From positions 1-35,020 of the forward strand of contig JAPLIC010000022.1 in NCBI GenBank assembly GCA_026389315.1: a stretch of DNA of 35,020 nt. The letters are read 5' to 3'. Under the pieces are notes generated by a model that ran no database searches, was not told the DNA's origin, and worked only from the letters and a program-made list of their open reading frames with translations. Made by a program: the position numbers and the translations under genes. The DNA is from Cyanobacteriota bacterium. GTDB taxonomy: Bacteria > Cyanobacteriota > Cyanobacteriia > PCC-6307 > Cyanobiaceae. Positions 33,886-35,020 of this stretch are shown here, piece after piece (position 1 is the first letter of the stretch; each line of letters opens with the position of its first letter).

Positions 33886-34626
33886 ATGCTGCCCGGCCTG
33901 GTGACGCGACATACCGCCCTTTTCCGCCAACCCCAGGCAGCAACCTCAGACACGGCGTCCGTTCTCACCGTGGCGCTGCAGGCCTCAGATCTCAGTGGCA
34001 GGCAACGAACCGAACGCCAACTCCTGTCGGTGGCCATGGGGCAGGGCAGTCTTCCCGCCTGGCTGGAAGCGGAGATGGCGTTACTCCCAGCTGGCAGCGT
34101 GCGGCGCTGGCGCGTGGGGCCTCGCCAGCGGCCGCCCTCGTTGCTGAACCATCCCCTTCTGCCATGCAACGGATTGATCTGGCTGGAGCTGGAACTGCTC
34201 GAATCGCGGCAATCGAACCTGAAAAGGGATGGGCCGAGCGGCTGCGCCCTGATCAGTCAGGGCGAAGTTCAGGAGCTGTTTGCGCGCTGGAACTGGGCGC
34301 TGCAGAGCCGGGATCCGGAGCAGGTGGCACGGTTGTACAGCCGCGATGCGGTGCTGTTACCCACGCTCTCCGATCAGCCCCGCACAGACCACGACAGCAT
34401 CGTGGATTACTTCAGCCACTTTCTGGATAAACGACCCCAAGGCCAGGTGAGCCAACGGGAAATCCTGATCGGCTGCAACATGCTGCAAGATGCAGGCCTC
34501 TACACCTTCCGCTTTGCCAATGGCAGCACCGCGGAAGCACGCTACAGCTTCATCTATGTACTGGAGGATGGCGAGTGGAAGATCTCCCACCATCACTCAT
34601 CACTCCAACCCGAATCGACCGATTGA
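33886..34626 (+). CDS. FKBP-like/SnoaL-like (CaMKII association-type) fusion protein
   Basis: The 246-residue protein appears to have two domains. Residues 30-107 resemble a degenerate FKBP-type prolyl isomerase: MGQGSLPAWLEAEMALLPAG followed by VRRWRV and LIWLELELLES, mirroring the GQGxVIPGW...GMKVGEKR...LxFEVELL pattern. Residues 122-240 are a SnoaL-like/CaMKII association-type alpha+beta barrel (ELFARWNWALQSRDPEQVAR, LYSRDAVLLPT, YFSHFL, YSFIYVLEDGEWKISHHHSS), as in proteins annotated SgcJ/EcaC. No signal peptide is seen. It is monocistronic and divergent from the HisI operon behind a shared Zur-like box. The FKBP assignment is by eye and less certain than the SnoaL one. Confidence 0.65.
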   Translation: MLPGLVTRHTALFRQPQAATSDTASVLTVALQASDLSGRQRTERQLLSVAMGQGSLPAWLEAEMALLPAGSVRRWRVGPRQRPPSLLNHPLLPCNGLIWLELELLESRQSNLKRDGPSGCALISQGEVQELFARWNWALQSRDPEQVARLYSRDAVLLPTLSDQPRTDHDSIVDYFSHFLDKRPQGQVSQREILIGCNMLQDAGLYTFRFANGSTAEARYSFIYVLEDGEWKISHHHSSLQPESTD

Positions 34627-34647
34627 GTCACCACTGAGATCTTGGCC

Positions 34648-35020
34648 ATGCCCCTGGCTTCATTGATGCGCCGTCTGTTGCTGCTTCTGATCCGCGGCTA
34701 TCAGACCCTGATCAGCCCGCTATTAGGGCCAAACTGCCGCTTCACCCCCAGCTGCTCTCAATACGCCATCGAAGCCATTGAAATCCATGGAGCTTGGCGC
34801 GGCAGCTGGCTGGCGCTCTGCCGGTTGGGTCGCTGCCATCCCCTGCATCCAGGGGGCTACGACCCGGTACCGCCATCAACTGGGCCAGTGCTGTCGCGCG
34901 GCGGATGGATGCGGCGGAGCAAGCAGCTCAGCGCTCAACCCAACAACCTCGCCGCTGCTGACGCGCGAACCGATCAACCCCGCAACTGCCCGGAGCCCCG
35001 GAAAAGACCACACGCCACAC
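34648..35020 (+). CDS. yidD: Membrane protein insertion efficiency factor YidD (3' end outside window)
   Basis: The start of YidD is clear: [40 protein letters not shown], then [18 protein letters not shown]. YidD is a small amphipathic protein that assists YidC-dependent membrane insertion. The frame is open to the end of the window, 124 codons, longer than the usual 70-90 residues, because of a polar C-terminal extension. ATG 34648 follows 21 bases after the fusion gene. Confidence 0.9.
   Translation, partial: MPLASLMRRLLLLLIRGYQTLISPLLGPNCRFTPSCSQYAIEAIEIHGAWRGSWLALCRLGRCHPLHPGGYDPVPPSTGPVLSRGGWMRRSKQLSAQPNNLAAADARTDQPRNCPEPRKRPHAT

Noticed and set aside
1..35020. CRISPR arrays, tRNA, rRNA and transposase genes
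   Set aside because: No regularly spaced repeats, cloverleaf genes, rRNA segments or intact transposase motifs were seen on either strand.

Overview
The window looks like chromosomal DNA of a picocyanobacterium of the Synechococcus/Cyanobium (alpha-cyanobacterial) type. The evidence is the photosystem II operon psbEFLJ preceded by a membrane rubredoxin and ycf48, a divergent ndhC-ndhK-ndhJ cluster, magnesium chelatase subunit chlD, high GC in most of the window, and at least six GCGATCGC (HIP1) palindromes (for example 3068-3075, 10161-10168, 15741-15748, 19101-19108). The assignment rests on gene content and protein recognition, not on a search.

Layout. 1-1754: AT-richer restriction-modification pair cut by the left edge. 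1900-6677: a five-gene minus-strand run reading methyltransferase, FAD oxidoreductase, type III polyketide synthase, sugar-kinase-like phosphotransferase and DOMON-like protein, probably for an alkylresorcinol-type metabolite. 6733-7088: broken DUF2721 gene. 7218-9452: chlD. 9486-11363: MCE/Mla-type lipid transporter subunits. 11625-12959: YvcK/CofD-like protein. 13077-17661: small membrane protein, ndhJ/K/C, rubA, ycf48, psbE/F/L/J with a clear terminator. 17793-19549: retropepsin-like protease and hisS. 19550-20482: AT-richer, almost gene-free stretch holding a 50-residue TIR-domain remnant. 20507-21937: an orphan eCIS-core (DUF4157) protein with an unrecognised C-terminal domain. 22060-23549: a Phd/VapC toxin-antitoxin pair between a degraded and an intact copy of yjbQ. 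23615-25984: FdhF/YdeP-type molybdopterin oxidoreductase.

25982-34626 looks like a zinc-homeostasis island. Three Zur/Fur-like palindromes (related to TGAGAATCGTTCTCA) lie before (i) a permease/TIGR03943/Ig-propeller operon, (ii) znuA-znuC-znuB and (iii) a divergent pair of units: a helical protein/WD40/HisI operon on one side and an FKBP-like/SnoaL-like fusion on the other. Notably znuA is disrupted by an apparent internal deletion and frameshift although znuB and znuC are intact, and the HisI protein keeps its zinc ligands but lacks the HisE domain usual in cyanobacterial HisIE. The window ends inside yidD.

The most promising unusual items are the orphan eCIS-core effector, the Zur-box-linked operon with HisI and WD40, the FKBP-SnoaL fusion, and the VapBC module between yjbQ copies. 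No CRISPR array, rRNA, tRNA or intact transposase was recognised.
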